Notes: generated by a model not told the origin, from the letters alone. Shown: positions 9,353 to 18,388, counted from the first letter of the stretch. The stretch is 57,549 nt of DNA from Treponema sp. (GCA_017553635.1 JAFZKN010000011.1:1-57549), one strand, 5' to 3'. Program-made: numbers and translations.

Positions 9353-10387
9353 ATGGCTGATGATAAAATTATCTTAAAGGCAGAGGATCTTGACGGATAT
9401 TTAACTGAACAGGATATTAACGAACTTGAAAAGCTTGAAAAGATGTACGATCAGGCTATGACAAATTTTTCACCTCTTAACATCGAAAATACGATTTCTG
9501 CATATGACAAAATCGGAAAAGAAATGCAGAACATCTGTTCGCAGCATCCTGCAATCAAAGTATTTTCTTTTGTTACAGAAGAGGGTGCTCATGCCGAAGC
9601 AAGCCGTGTAATTGCTAAGCTTCGTGACGTAAATACAAATCATGAAGAATTCCTTTATTATACTCAGCGTGCTTATGAAATGCTTTTTAGAATGGCATTT
9701 ACAGACCAGCACTCTGACAAAAAGAGCCACATCATCGTTCAGACTCCGGTAACAAATCCATGCCAGATGTACGGCGTTCATAAAATTCCAGACATCGATT
9801 ACAAAATCGAAAACTCTGTTATGTGCGTAATGCTCCGCGGTGCTCTTCTTCCAAGCATGATTATGTCAAAGGAAATCGAAGAGTATTCATCACACAAATA
9901 TAAAACACCATTTGCTCTTTTTAAGATTTCAAGAAACGATCAGAAAAAAGAAGCAGACATGGAATATGTTCTTGACCTTAAAAAATCATTCTTTAACCTA
10001 GAAGAACTCGACGGAAAGGATTTGATTTTTGCTGACCCGATGAACGCAACAGGCGGTTCACTTGTAACTGTTGTTAAATACCTTCAGGCACAGGGAGTCC
10101 ATCCAAAATCAATTAAATTCTTTAACGTAATTTCTGCATTAAAGGGAAGCCTTAGAGTTACACGTGCACTTGAAAACTGTACATGCTATACACTCTGGCT
10201 TGACCCTGTAATGAATAAATCTGCTTACATTCTTCCAGGCCTTGGAGATGCCGGTGACAGACTTAACGGCTGCGACACAAAAGACAGACCAAGAAACATC
10301 ATGCAGCTTATTGCAGACTACGGAAGCAACGTTGCAGGTCTTTACAGAAACCAGCTTTTCGAAATCGAAAAAGTTGTTTTGGGTTAA
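9353..10387 (+). CDS. upp: Uracil phosphoribosyltransferase with long N-terminal extension
   Basis: The C-terminal half carries the UPRTase signatures: the PRPP-binding DPMNATGGS, a hydrophobic strand FFNVISA, and the uracil-binding PGLGDAGDRLNG, close to the PGLGDAGD motif of E. coli Upp. The reaction is uracil + PRPP to UMP (pyrimidine salvage). At 344 aa it is well above the roughly 210 aa of ordinary Upp; residues 1 to about 130 form a charged helical extension with no family I can name. The ATG at 9353 is chosen because GGAGGA stands 6 nt upstream; an in-frame TTG at 9329 would overlap the lipoprotein gene and swallow this ribosome binding site. It could also be a divergent phosphoribosyltransferase of a related class. 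Confidence 0.85.
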   Translation: MADDKIILKAEDLDGYLTEQDINELEKLEKMYDQAMTNFSPLNIENTISAYDKIGKEMQNICSQHPAIKVFSFVTEEGAHAEASRVIAKLRDVNTNHEEFLYYTQRAYEMLFRMAFTDQHSDKKSHIIVQTPVTNPCQMYGVHKIPDIDYKIENSVMCVMLRGALLPSMIMSKEIEEYSSHKYKTPFALFKISRNDQKKEADMEYVLDLKKSFFNLEELDGKDLIFADPMNATGGSLVTVVKYLQAQGVHPKSIKFFNVISALKGSLRVTRALENCTCYTLWLDPVMNKSAYILPGLGDAGDRLNGCDTKDRPRNIMQLIADYGSNVAGLYRNQLFEIEKVVLG

Positions 10388-10435
10388 GACTTTTAAGCTT
10401 TAACCTGATATTTTAAGGCAACAGGGCGAATATTG

Positions 10436-11002
10436 ATGATAAAAAAAATTGCCGTCATTCTGACAGTTTTACTGCTTTTCTCATGCAAGTCAAATACGAT
10501 TTTCGTACCTGGAGAAGAGCAGGTAAAAACCGTAAATCTTTATTCAGAATACTATAATCTTGCAGAAGAATACGTAAAGCTTGAAAATTATTCTAAGGCA
10601 ATCGATCTTTATAAAATGGCAATGAATGATAAATCCATTCATAATGTAGCATATTATAAACTTGGAAAATGCTATGCTCTTAAAAAAGATTATGATGAGG
10701 CAGAAAAAATATTCAGAAATATTTTAAAATATGATCCTGATAATGTTGCAATAAAATCTTCTCTTGCATATTTAACTGCAATGAAAGGCGATTCTAAAAA
10801 AGCTGGAAATATTTATAAAAATCTCGTAATTGAAAATCCTGATAACGCTGAACTTCTCATAAACTATATAAGTGTTTTAATTATACAGAAAGACTACGAG
10901 ACTGCTAAAATAAATCTTGAGTATCTTGAGAAAAAATTTCCAAACACAGAACAGCTTCCTAAATTAAAGGAAAGTCTTGAGCAGGAACTTAATAAAGAAT
11001 AG
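10436..11002 (+). CDS. TPR-repeat lipoprotein
   Basis: A 188-aa protein with a short lipoprotein signal; the lipobox LLFSC puts the acylated cysteine at residue 17. Residues of about 36-175 form tetratricopeptide repeats (for example YYKLGKCYALKKDYDEAEKIF and the following DNVAIKSSLAYL). These are protein-interaction scaffolds that in spirochaetes often sit at the periplasmic face of a membrane in envelope assembly. The ATG at 10436 is used; a TTG one codon earlier is possible. It is the last gene of the ileS cluster (49-nt gap from upp) and converges on the GGDEF-like gene across a short inverted repeat. Confidence 0.82.
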   Translation: MIKKIAVILTVLLLFSCKSNTIFVPGEEQVKTVNLYSEYYNLAEEYVKLENYSKAIDLYKMAMNDKSIHNVAYYKLGKCYALKKDYDEAEKIFRNILKYDPDNVAIKSSLAYLTAMKGDSKKAGNIYKNLVIENPDNAELLINYISVLIIQKDYETAKINLEYLEKKFPNTEQLPKLKESLEQELNKE

Positions 11003-11021
11003 TAATCAGAAATTATTCTTT
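10994..11021. terminator. Candidate bidirectional terminator hairpin
   Basis: AAAGAATA (10994-11001) and TATTCTTT (11014-11021) are perfect inverted repeats around a 12-nt loop, placed exactly between two convergent genes and overlapping both stop codons. The stem is AT-rich and the T-tracts are short, so termination would be weak. Confidence 0.4.
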
Positions 11022-12323
11022 TGAAGCCATGTATTTTCTGTATTTTTCAGGGTTAACTCTAAATGCAATAATCGGACTTTCAATATCGCTCTTTGCATGA
11101 ATTAATGCCTGTTCTGCTTCTGAAATAATTCTCTGTCCTGAAACAAATCTTAATGATCTTGAAGCAATTCCGATTATAGGTCTTAGGGAAGCTTTGTGTT
11201 TTACAAGAATTGAAGCAAGCTCGGTGTAAATTGATTCACAGCTTTCCATGGCCTTATCGATGTCTGCATTTGTAAAGATAACCGCAATTCCATCGCTTTT
11301 GTATTCAAAAAGCATGTCTCTATAGTGGAATATATCAAGAATTTTTTTACATATATCAACTCCACAAGGACTATCCATTTCTAACCCTGGAATTGAAATA
11401 AGTACAAGAGAGATATCAGTCTGATTTCCTGCTGCTCTTGCAAGTTCACTTTCGAGCCTTGTAACAAGATGTTTTTCAAAACAGAAGCCGGTTATTGAAC
11501 TGAACATTTCTTCATGATCCGTTGGATTTAAAGAATCAATTGATTTTTCCTCTGCCGGTTCATTTTCTGGTTCTTCTGCTTCTGAAGATGTTTCTTTAGA
11601 GAAGGCAGGTTCACTGGCTTCTTCAAGTGTATTTTCAGAAACAGTATTTTCTACAGGTTCTTCCTGAATTTCCTGTTCTTCATTTTCTGCTTCTTCTGTA
11701 TATTCTGTTTCAGGTACAGAATCTTCTTCAAATAATTCTGTATCTTCGTTTAATTCTGTTTCATCTGCAAATTCAATTTTGTCTTCCATTTCTTCTTTGC
11801 TTTTTCGGGCTTTTTTATCTTTTGGTTCACTTGAGATTATTGAGAGAACAACAAGTATGAATGCGCTTATTAAAGTAAGTGTAATTATTGCAATGAATGT
11901 AATTTTCAGCCTTGAAAAAACGAGTGTAAGAGGCAGGTCGTAGATTTCTGCAGTAATATTAAGATTTATTGTATTTGATTCAATGATTGTATTTGAGTAT
12001 GTTGTAAAAATTCCACGCTTGCTTGAATTTGATTTTGCAGGATATACAAAACAGTCCTGTCCGAAAAACTTGACCGTAAGAGATTTGTAACTGTATGGGT
12101 TACTCTCGATTTCCTTTACAAAAACCTGAAGAAATTCTTCGGTAGGTTCCTTATAATATTCTATAGTATTTTCGCACCGGATAATAAGGTTATCAAATTT
12201 AGTTTTTGCGGCTGTTTTACCGTTTTTATAGTCATTATAGATAACGGCACCTGTTCCAGCTAAAGTTCCTATAAAAAGGATAATGAGTGTCACGATGATT
12301 GAATTTAAAAACTTTGTTTTCAT
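11013..12323 (-). CDS. Membrane protein with degenerate GGDEF-like domain
   Basis: A 436-aa protein. A first transmembrane helix (about 8-30) is followed by a periplasmic segment of about 110 residues and a second helix (about 138-165). Next comes a long Glu-rich linker (about 170-265) and a cytoplasmic C-terminal domain (about 270-430). That domain reads like a nucleotide-cyclase fold: LVLISIPGLE, then a core FEYKSDGIAVIF in the place where active diguanylate cyclases have RxGGDEFxxL, then helices ending HAKSD. The catalytic GGDEF signature is missing, so cyclase activity is unlikely; it may be a c-di-GMP- or protein-binding relic. It lies next to motility-associated genes and converges on the TPR lipoprotein gene. 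Confidence 0.7.
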   Translation of the reverse strand: MKTKFLNSIIVTLIILFIGTLAGTGAVIYNDYKNGKTAAKTKFDNLIIRCENTIEYYKEPTEEFLQVFVKEIESNPYSYKSLTVKFFGQDCFVYPAKSNSSKRGIFTTYSNTIIESNTINLNITAEIYDLPLTLVFSRLKITFIAIITLTLISAFILVVLSIISSEPKDKKARKSKEEMEDKIEFADETELNEDTELFEEDSVPETEYTEEAENEEQEIQEEPVENTVSENTLEEASEPAFSKETSSEAEEPENEPAEEKSIDSLNPTDHEEMFSSITGFCFEKHLVTRLESELARAAGNQTDISLVLISIPGLEMDSPCGVDICKKILDIFHYRDMLFEYKSDGIAVIFTNADIDKAMESCESIYTELASILVKHKASLRPIIGIASRSLRFVSGQRIISEAEQALIHAKSDIESPIIAFRVNPEKYRKYMASKE

Positions 12324-12328
12324 AATAA

Positions 12329-13858
12329 TTAAGTATACTCCAGAATTTTAGTCAATGCAAGTTTTAGACTCTCAACGAAAGTCTGGTTTTTATATGTATT
12401 TTTGAGGTTTGCAATAAGCGGTAAGAGGGAAAGCGCAAGATTGTTCAGATCTTTTGGTGATTTATAATTAATATCCTGCAAAGTTTCTGAGTCTTTTTTT
12501 ATGGCCTCAGTCAGCTTTGTAAAATTAAAACATGGAGTTGAATATACAAATTCCCGCTTTTCTTTTTTCTTAAGATAGATTGAATAAATCATCTTATCAT
12601 ATGTAAAGCAGTAATTATTGCTGTTTATCCATTCAATAAACGACTCTCTGTATGAGTTGAGAACTTCTGTTTTAATCTGTGTTGTGTTAAAGCTCTCGAG
12701 TTCTGATTTTTTTACGGGTGTTCTGTAAATGAGGTTTGTAAACTGGCTTTCTGCACTTGTTTTTTTTGTTTCGTTAATCCTGTAAAGTGAGTCAAGGTAA
12801 GTTCCTCTTGTGTACGGCTTATTGAATATATAACTGAAATCGGCTCCGAAAAGTTCAACTGTCTCAAAACCGCACTTAGATGCAAAGTCTACGGCGGCAA
12901 TCGTAACTGTTCCGGCACCGCTTTTAAGATGCAGAAAGCTTTCGTTATCAAGACCGTTTAATTCTGCATAATCACAGAACGGATGGCCTGATTTTGTAAA
13001 TATGATTTTATCAGTAAAGGTTTTGATATAGTTTACAGCATTGTTATTTGCCTGAAGGTCAAAAACATAAATACATCCGCAGTCTTTCTGCCCGATAAAA
13101 TGTTTGTGACTTATATTCTGGCCGTCAATGGAAACAACTGCATCACATTTAAGTTTGTATTTCTTTATTGTGCTGAATGCTGTATCAGTAGCAATTAAAA
13201 AATACTCATTTCTTTTTTCTTTTATAATATCGATTGTTTTGTCGAGAGAAGGTCCGGCGGCAATAACTGCTGCTTTTTTTGTGTTGTCAATTACAAATTT
13301 TTCAACTTTAAGATTTGAAAGAACTTTAAGGTTTTTAATGATGTTTTTCTGCCATATAAGACCAAAGTGAGATTGAACAGAAATGTCTTTTGAACATTGA
13401 GAAAGTGCAGAATTTACAGTTTCTGTGATATAATCAGCAGAATCTGTATTAAAGTCATGCCATGCGCGGTTAAAGAAAAGATTTAATCCGCCATAAAACT
13501 GTGGCAGATAATTTTTTATGATTGTTTCGAAAAGCCTGTTTTGAGAAATTATAAGGACACTTTTATTTTTTAAGAGATTTTTTACACACTCAATTTCTGA
13601 AAGGAATTTTATATCTTCTTCCGATTTTTCAACTGCAACTACAAAATTTTCAGGATTTCTTTTTAAAAACTGTTCAATATGATAACCGCCGCCTAAACCT
13701 GCAATAATTGTAAACCTGCAGTCTTTTGCAGAATCGAGAGCAAAACTTTCTGCTTCTTTTACCGGTGCATACTTCGAATGCATTGCTTTATCATTTATAA
13801 AAACGGGAATCCTGTAATTGTCTTTTGAAAAAATTATTTCTTTATAAATCAGATTCAT
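12329..13858 (-). CDS. DUF115/Maf-family motility-associated glycosyltransferase-like protein
   Basis: A 509-aa protein of the MptE-like/DUF115 family, which includes the motility accessory factors that glycosylate flagellin in Campylobacter, Aeromonas and other bacteria. The core has AAGPSLD at 200-206, the strand EYFLIATDTAF, and DAVVSIDGQ, followed by KSGAGTVTIAAVDFA and the ELFGADFSY segment typical of the family. The N-terminal region carries GLGGGYH (53-59). It should transfer a nonulosonic acid or another sugar to Ser/Thr of flagellin in the cytoplasm. It overlaps the neighbouring DUF115 gene by 4 nt, so translation is probably coupled. The donor sugar cannot be told from the sequence. 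Confidence 0.82.
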   Translation of the reverse strand: MNLIYKEIIFSKDNYRIPVFINDKAMHSKYAPVKEAESFALDSAKDCRFTIIAGLGGGYHIEQFLKRNPENFVVAVEKSEEDIKFLSEIECVKNLLKNKSVLIISQNRLFETIIKNYLPQFYGGLNLFFNRAWHDFNTDSADYITETVNSALSQCSKDISVQSHFGLIWQKNIIKNLKVLSNLKVEKFVIDNTKKAAVIAAGPSLDKTIDIIKEKRNEYFLIATDTAFSTIKKYKLKCDAVVSIDGQNISHKHFIGQKDCGCIYVFDLQANNNAVNYIKTFTDKIIFTKSGHPFCDYAELNGLDNESFLHLKSGAGTVTIAAVDFASKCGFETVELFGADFSYIFNKPYTRGTYLDSLYRINETKKTSAESQFTNLIYRTPVKKSELESFNTTQIKTEVLNSYRESFIEWINSNNYCFTYDKMIYSIYLKKKEKREFVYSTPCFNFTKLTEAIKKDSETLQDINYKSPKDLNNLALSLLPLIANLKNTYKNQTFVESLKLALTKILEYT

Positions 13859-15315
13859 CCTTTTTCCTGTCTCAAAATAAATGATTCTATATCTTGCAGC
13901 TTACTGTTTAATTTATCGGTAAATTCTTTTTTTAACTCATCATTCTGATGTCTTTTTATTGAAATGCTGTCTGCCGGGAAATATATTCTTATAAATTCTT
14001 CATTATTTAATAAGTCGCGGTAAATACTGAACACTTTATTTTTATCAGACTGAATCATATTCCTGTTTATAAAATAATCTGATTTCTTTAATTTGACATT
14101 TTTCAGTTCATTTATATTAATGTCCTGAATTTCATTTAATGTGTAATTAAAATTATAATCATTATAAACCCGGAATACACGGCTTTTAAACTTTTTTGAA
14201 TTATCTATAAACCAGTTTCTGTATATTTTAAGAGAGTCTGATTCGCGTCCCTGTGAAAATATACGTGAGTCCTTTGTCTTTAATCTGTAATCTTTTGCTT
14301 CTGCTGATATTTCAAGTTCATTTGGCTGAATATGTACAAAGCCTCTGTTTGATTCTAAGTCGAGGCCGGCCATGTAGACATTTTTATCTGTTATAGACAG
14401 TGCAAACTCAAGTGCAGTTCCGCTTATAGTCCCATTTCTTACAGCTTCTGTATATTTTATATTCATGGAATCAAAAATAGTTTTATCAAATCCATCTGTG
14501 TATGCGAGGGGAAGAATTCTTTTATCAAAAAGCTTTCTGGGGATATTTGCTTCTGAAGTTACTGCAAGAGTCAAATCTTTATTTATAAGGCAGTTTAAAT
14601 GTTTTTTTGCCCAGAAACCACCGTCAGTTGAAATGCATAAATCCGGAACGATCCCATTTTTAAGAAGCGGTTTAATTGCACTTGAACAGGCGATGATAAA
14701 GTAATATTCATTTATTTCCTTTATTGTTTTAATACAGTTTTTTAAGCTTGGGCCTGAAGCACAGATCAGAACCGGAACATCAGTTTTTTCAATCAGAACT
14801 GTATTTTTCAGGCTTGTAAAAAAATTGATTTGATTTTTAATCCAGCGTTTGGCAAAAAACTGTCTTGTTGCAAGAATGCTCTGGCAGTCCCTTAAAAGCT
14901 GTTTTATTACAGCCCATACCTTTCTGTCTTTATCAGAAAAAGCTTTTGCACTTGATGGCCAGCTTATAAAAAAAGAATTTAATAGACCATCTTCACCAAG
15001 ATAATTAAAAAGTTCGTTTTTTAGTTTTGAATCATCTTCATAATAAAACTCCCTGTCAAAATCATAAAGACTGTCTATTTCCTTTAGAAATCTTACAGCA
15101 ATGATTTTTGATTTCGGAAAGAGTTTTTCAAAATCTTTTTTACAATAGGATAGGGCAGGTTCTATTATTATTATGTTTTCAGGGATAAAATCAAATTTGA
15201 GGGTACTGACAAAACGAAAGCTTTCTTTTTGAGGATCATATGCGGAATGAAGATATATTCCGTCATAAGTACAGGTAAGTTTACCGTTTTTTGCGTTTAA
15301 GTATTCTACTGGCAT
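13855..15315 (-). CDS. Second DUF115/Maf-like protein
   Basis: A 486-aa paralogue of the downstream gene. It has the same core: ICASGPSLK (184-192), YYFIIACSSA, DLCISTDGG and NGTISGTALEFAL, then VYMAGLDLE. These correspond to the DUF115 nucleotide-sugar-binding fold. The N-terminal 170 residues differ strongly from those of its partner, so the pair probably did not arise by a recent duplication. A strong ribosome binding site (GGAGGGG) stands 11 nt before the ATG. Placement in one operon with a second family member suggests two glycosylation steps or a heteromeric enzyme (inference). Confidence 0.8.
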   Translation of the reverse strand: MPVEYLNAKNGKLTCTYDGIYLHSAYDPQKESFRFVSTLKFDFIPENIIIIEPALSYCKKDFEKLFPKSKIIAVRFLKEIDSLYDFDREFYYEDDSKLKNELFNYLGEDGLLNSFFISWPSSAKAFSDKDRKVWAVIKQLLRDCQSILATRQFFAKRWIKNQINFFTSLKNTVLIEKTDVPVLICASGPSLKNCIKTIKEINEYYFIIACSSAIKPLLKNGIVPDLCISTDGGFWAKKHLNCLINKDLTLAVTSEANIPRKLFDKRILPLAYTDGFDKTIFDSMNIKYTEAVRNGTISGTALEFALSITDKNVYMAGLDLESNRGFVHIQPNELEISAEAKDYRLKTKDSRIFSQGRESDSLKIYRNWFIDNSKKFKSRVFRVYNDYNFNYTLNEIQDININELKNVKLKKSDYFINRNMIQSDKNKVFSIYRDLLNNEEFIRIYFPADSISIKRHQNDELKKEFTDKLNSKLQDIESFILRQEKG

Positions 15316-15345
15316 TTTTTAATTTTCCCCTCCAAAATTAAAAAA

Positions 15346-16233
15346 TCAATTCATAAAACTTATCAGTTCCTGTATATCTTTTGTAGTACCGGAATTAGAA
15401 AGTACTGGAAATACAGACGGTTTACACAAAAGATCTGTAAGTAAAAGATTTATATGTGATTGAAGAAGCATTTCATCAAGATCAGGTCTGTTAATAAGTA
15501 CAATCTTAATGATTCCAGGATCACAGAATATCGTTACATCAGGGTCCTGAAAAGCATGACTTATCAGACTGTAAAGTTCATCATAAACACAATCTAAAAC
15601 AGAGTTATAGATATTCTTTTCCGGAACCTGTACGCTTTTAATTGATTCCTCTACAGATTCAGAAATAGAAAGAGTGAACATTGCAGCTTCTTTATTCTTA
15701 CCAAGATTAAAGTCATTTTTTGTAAAAAGCTTCTGATTATGAATATTTTTTACCCTCAATGTGTCAAGACAGCCTGTTGTAAGGTTAAATTTTCTTTCAT
15801 GCATCGAAAATACCATAAGTATTGCATTATCGCCTTCATAAGTTGTCTTTATAAAACTGATTTTCGTAATTTCGTTCTTAATGTCAAAAGAAAAAAACTG
15901 CAGGAAATTATAGAAGTCCTGATCATTCTTTGTATAATTGAATATATCTTTATCGTCTTTTAATGTTCCGTCCCAAAAATCCTTTGATGAAACGGAACCT
16001 GCAATTGTCTGTGAATCAATTCCAAATGCGTGGGAAATTACATACATTCCGTGAACGAGAGTAAAAAGTCCGCAGTGGTCAAAATCATAGTTTTTTGCCC
16101 AGTCTTCGAAAGATGCAAATGTTTTTAATGTAGAATTCTGCGCTCTAGCTAACAATCCAGTGCCGGATTTTTTAGAAGCTTTTGAACTTTTTTTCCCGGA
16201 ACTGGATTTAGATATATGAGAAAGTAATCCCAT
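15346..16233 (-). CDS. Conserved-looking protein of unknown function
   Basis: A 295-aa protein that I do not recognise. The first about 30 residues are rich in Ser and Lys (several SSGKKSSK-like pieces) and have no signal peptide. The rest is a mixed alpha/beta globular domain with FDHCGLFTLVHGMYVISHAF and a C-terminal LLLTDLLCKP. It is expected to be cytoplasmic. Its ATG shares one base with the stop of the upstream acidic protein gene, so the two are translationally coupled. Position between that gene and the two DUF115 genes suggests a role tied to flagellin modification or the cell surface, but nothing in the protein proves it. Confidence 0.72.
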   Translation of the reverse strand: MGLLSHISKSSSGKKSSKASKKSGTGLLARAQNSTLKTFASFEDWAKNYDFDHCGLFTLVHGMYVISHAFGIDSQTIAGSVSSKDFWDGTLKDDKDIFNYTKNDQDFYNFLQFFSFDIKNEITKISFIKTTYEGDNAILMVFSMHERKFNLTTGCLDTLRVKNIHNQKLFTKNDFNLGKNKEAAMFTLSISESVEESIKSVQVPEKNIYNSVLDCVYDELYSLISHAFQDPDVTIFCDPGIIKIVLINRPDLDEMLLQSHINLLLTDLLCKPSVFPVLSNSGTTKDIQELISFMN

Positions 16234-18350
16234 TATGAAAGTCCAAGTTCCTGGAAAAGTTTTTTGTAAGTTACAAAGTGTTCAGACTGCGCAAATTCTG
16301 AAATCTTATCTTCAGGAAGATTTTCAAGGAGCTGATCCATGTAAGAAAGAACCGATTTAATTTCTGACTTAAGGTCTCCAGGAATTTCGTCATTTGAAAC
16401 AGCCTGTGAAACAGGATTTGATGTTTCAGCTTCTTCGATTACCGGCTCAGTAGCTGGAGCATCTTCAGTTTCATCGTTCAAATCTTCCATCGCAGGTTCT
16501 TCTACAGCAGTTTCTTCGATAACAGGTTCTTCAACTGTATCTTCTACTTCCGGTTCAACTTCGAAATTTTCATCAAGTGAAGGAGAAGGTAAGTCTAAGT
16601 CTGCAAGTTCGTCATCAACACTGACTGTATTATTCGAATCTTCAGAAATATAATCAATCTTTTCAGAAGTTAACGTGCTGTCAACTGAATCATCTTTAAA
16701 TATTTCATCAATCGGATCAGAACTAAATTCTTCAGAAGAAGAGCCTTCGCTGCTTTCTTCAACGATTGTCGGATCTGATGGTTCATCAATTTTTGGAATC
16801 TCAATTTCTTCAGGTAAATCTTCGCTGATTTCTGGAGCAGGCTCTTCGATAGTAAGTTCATCATCATCGTTATCATCAAAGATTGAACTGTCTTCAAATG
16901 CACTCTCATCAATTGTAGAAGTAAACTGTCCTTCTGACTGGGTTACAGGTTCTTCTGTAATTTCCGGAGAAATTGTTTCAGATGTTTCATCTGTAAATTC
17001 TGCATTGTTAAGAATGTTATCAAGTTCATCACCTGAAAGGGCAATTGTATCGTCTTCATCATCGTCAGCAAAGAAGCCTGTGTTTTCTTCTTCTGCTGCA
17101 GGTGCTATGTTAAGATCTGGTCCATGAGCTTTAATCTGAGCAAAATCAGTTTTAAGATTTTTAATTTCATCTTTTAGTGAAGCAAGTTCACCAACAATCT
17201 GCTGGAGAATTTCTGCACCTTTCTGTGAGATTTCTGCATCCTGCTGGACAACTGTTTCTGTTTCAGGTGTGTAATCTGTTTCACTGTTATCTGATTCAAC
17301 GTTTCCAGAAATTACATCACTTAAAGAAACCGATGTATCATCATCGTCATCAGCAACAACCTTCATATCATAATCAACTACATCAACTTTTGGTTCGTTG
17401 ATAGCATCTTCCGGTCCTGTAATTCCTTCGTCTTCATCACCAACACCAAAGTCAGAAATGTCAATTGATTCTGTGTTAAGATCTTCACCAGTACTTCTGT
17501 CAGAAGATTCTGCAGTTGCTTCTGATTCTGAACTTTCTGTATTTGCGTCTTCTGTTTCAAATGAATCAGCAGATTCATCAAAAGAAAGTTTTATATCAAG
17601 AGGATCTTCTTCTACAATTTCTTCTGTTTTCTTTTCTGGAGTAGAGAAGTCACTGTCTCCAAGGAAGTCACCGATATCAACTGATGAATCACCTGAATCT
17701 CCAAGATCAAATTCTGAAGATACATCAATTTCTTCAGTTGAATCAGATGAACTGTCATCAGAAAGGAAGCTGTCAAGATCAACTTCACCATCTTCAATGT
17801 CATCGAGACTTATCTCTTCTGATGCAGATTCTTCAATAACCGGTTCACCGGCAGCAGGTTCATCTGATACTGTTTCTTCCAATACAGTCTCTTCCAGCAC
17901 AGGTTCTTCTGCAGCTGTTTCTTCGATGACCGGTTCTTCAACAGAGGTTTCTTCTGTTGTGTCATCATCAATCGAAATATCATCTAAGTTTAAATCACTT
18001 GTAATGTCATCAAGATTAAAGTCATCTTCTGCAAGTGTATCTTCTGTCTCTGCAGGAGTTTCTTCGGAAGAAGCCTGGTTTTCTCCAAAGTCCACGTCTG
18101 CAAAAGGGTCTTCAAGAGTTTCTTCTGTAATTCCGTCAACAGAAATGTCGAAATCATCTGATGAAACTTCCTGCGGAATATCCTGTTCTGTTTCAAAAAT
18201 ATCACTGTCAAGGGAATCTGTTTCAGTTATATCCGAACCGATATCAAAATCACCCTGTGTTTCTGAGTTGTCGAGAGGTATGTCCTTTGGTGGTTTTTTG
18301 ACCCAAACGCCATAATTATCAAGTTCACTTGTATCGTTTGAATTACTCAT
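16233..18350 (-). CDS. Highly acidic Glu/Asp/Ser-rich repeat protein
   Basis: A 705-aa protein of extreme composition: long stretches are almost only E, D, S, T, V and P, and there is no signal peptide. It contains repeats built on EEPVIEET (about 137-185 and again about 610-640). A predicted coiled coil (about 375-400, with EILQQIVGELASLKDEIKNL) separates two disordered arms. The last 50 residues form a more ordinary helical domain (SEIKSVLSYMDQLLENLP). It is likely an intrinsically disordered scaffold with a C-terminal docking domain. It is first in the operon that leads to the two DUF115 genes, with AAAGGGG upstream of the ATG. The long open frame on the opposite strand results from the biased codons. 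Confidence 0.78.
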   Translation of the reverse strand: MSNSNDTSELDNYGVWVKKPPKDIPLDNSETQGDFDIGSDITETDSLDSDIFETEQDIPQEVSSDDFDISVDGITEETLEDPFADVDFGENQASSEETPAETEDTLAEDDFNLDDITSDLNLDDISIDDDTTEETSVEEPVIEETAAEEPVLEETVLEETVSDEPAAGEPVIEESASEEISLDDIEDGEVDLDSFLSDDSSSDSTEEIDVSSEFDLGDSGDSSVDIGDFLGDSDFSTPEKKTEEIVEEDPLDIKLSFDESADSFETEDANTESSESEATAESSDRSTGEDLNTESIDISDFGVGDEDEGITGPEDAINEPKVDVVDYDMKVVADDDDDTSVSLSDVISGNVESDNSETDYTPETETVVQQDAEISQKGAEILQQIVGELASLKDEIKNLKTDFAQIKAHGPDLNIAPAAEEENTGFFADDDEDDTIALSGDELDNILNNAEFTDETSETISPEITEEPVTQSEGQFTSTIDESAFEDSSIFDDNDDDELTIEEPAPEISEDLPEEIEIPKIDEPSDPTIVEESSEGSSSEEFSSDPIDEIFKDDSVDSTLTSEKIDYISEDSNNTVSVDDELADLDLPSPSLDENFEVEPEVEDTVEEPVIEETAVEEPAMEDLNDETEDAPATEPVIEEAETSNPVSQAVSNDEIPGDLKSEIKSVLSYMDQLLENLPEDKISEFAQSEHFVTYKKLFQELGLS
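16494..16535. repeat. 42-bp repeat, copy 1, in the acidic protein gene
   Basis: This 42-bp block matches 17901-17942 at 38 of 42 positions by eye. On the minus strand it encodes the EEPVIEETAVEEP segment near the C-terminus of the acidic protein. Confidence 0.8.
17901..17942. repeat. 42-bp repeat, copy 2, in the acidic protein gene
   Basis: Second copy of the block at 16494-16535, about 1.4 kb away in the same gene. It encodes EEPVIEETAAEEP in the N-terminal arm. Shorter degenerate units continue on both sides of it. Confidence 0.8.
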
Positions 18351-18388
18351 TTATCAATCCCCTTTGTAATGAAATTATTCTTATATAA

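Noticed and set aside
16675..17127. Plus-strand open frame of 150 codons, Ser-rich
   Set aside because: Same cause: mirror image of the Glu/Asp/Ser codons of the acidic protein gene.
17398..18315. Long open frame of about 305 codons on the plus strand, very Ser-rich
   Set aside because: It is opposite the acidic repeat protein gene. GAA/TCA-rich codons of that gene read as Ser codons on the other strand. No ribosome binding site, and the composition is only a mirror of the coding strand.
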